From the NCBI RefSeq assembly GCF_013377855.1, contig NZ_JABXYJ010000005.1, positions 124,001 through 188,000 of the forward strand: 64,000 bases of DNA, given 5' to 3'. The notes beneath the pieces were generated by a model, which did no database searches, was not told the origin of the DNA, and worked only from the letters and a program-made list of their open reading frames with translations. The position numbers were made by a program, and so were the translations under genes. The stretch is from Cognatundibacterium oligocarboniphilum (GTDB taxonomy: Bacteria; Pseudomonadota; Gammaproteobacteria; Burkholderiales; Burkholderiaceae_D). Each line of letters begins with the position of its first letter. Position 1 is the stretch's first letter. This document shows, piece by piece, positions 63,929-64,000 of this stretch.

Positions 63929-64000
63929 ATGGAACAACACCTCGCGGCAAGATTGAATCATATTGCACCTTTTCATGTCATGGAACTCATGAAAATGGCG
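63929..64000 (+). CDS. PLP-dependent aminotransferase, N-terminal fragment (3' truncated by window edge)
   Basis: 24 codons from ATG 63929 to the end of the window: MEQHLAARLNHIAPFHVMEL and on. This opening resembles the class I aminotransferase that follows nusB in many Burkholderiales. The call rests on synteny and this short match, so specificity cannot be judged. Confidence 0.55.
   Translation, partial: MEQHLAARLNHIAPFHVMELMKMA

Noticed and set aside
1-64000. tRNA, rRNA, CRISPR arrays, transposases, integrases, toxin-antitoxin pairs
   Set aside because: I looked for characteristic sequences on both strands and saw none; short or divergent tRNA genes could still be missed without a covariance search.

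Overview
The window looks like a flagellated betaproteobacterium of the order Burkholderiales, most likely the family Oxalobacteraceae (Undibacterium, Herminiimonas or Herbaspirillum type) with moderate GC. This is inferred from gene order and protein character, not from a search. Supporting signs are the flhB-flhA-flhF-flhG-fliA-motC-motD run, the complete isc operon, a DHBP synthase whose GTP cyclohydrolase II half has lost its zinc cysteines, and the ribH-nusB-aminotransferase order. Nearly all of it is chromosomal core. I see no insertion sequence, prophage, CRISPR array, tRNA or rRNA.

Layout. 1-1842 is the 3' part of purL. 2145-3662 is an unrecognised secreted glycine-rich protein built from three copies of one beta-rich unit. 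4014-24359 is a large flagellar locus: export and regulation genes plus a second stator (flhB to motD), then the convergent flgN-flgM-flgA group, then flgB to flgL. Two sigma-28 promoters are visible, one with perfect consensus before flgM and one before flgK. 24498-31742 is mixed: an OPT oligopeptide transporter, a DEDDh exonuclease fused to DUF1653, a tungstate-type binding protein without its permease, an isolated [2Fe-2S] molybdenum-hydroxylase subunit, dcd, and a PilZ/YcgR-like protein. 31945-39017 holds a large PLP amino-acid decarboxylase, a MipA/OmpV porin-like protein, a DUF4337 protein, folA, thyA and an orphan histidine kinase.

39209-44831 is the isc operon (iscR-S-U-A-hscB-hscA-fdx-iscX) on the minus strand, with a clear promoter before iscR. 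46062-49431 looks like a lysine catabolic module: a probable L-lysine 6-dehydrogenase, an ALDH7-type aminoadipate-semialdehyde dehydrogenase and a divergent Lrp regulator with an inverted-repeat operator between. 49482-52554 holds two tiny secreted proteins, each with an internal two-fold motif, beside a secreted prolyl-oligopeptidase homologue that has lost its catalytic triad. 52584-56915 is a threonine-to-pyruvate module (kbl, short-chain tdh, sdaA) facing a cupin-type XRE regulator across a striking 36-bp palindrome. thrC follows, then an EamA exporter, a DUF1272 protein, a PhzF protein, riboflavin genes (ribB-like, ribH), nusB and the first codons of an aminotransferase.

The most useful leads are the pseudo-peptidase with its small secreted neighbours, the triplicated barrel-like protein, the exonuclease-DUF1653 fusion, the orphan tungstate and molybdenum-hydroxylase pair with a structured leader, the paired ATACT/AGTAT inverted repeats at 28421 and 60457, and the P-loop-deficient FlhG-like protein.
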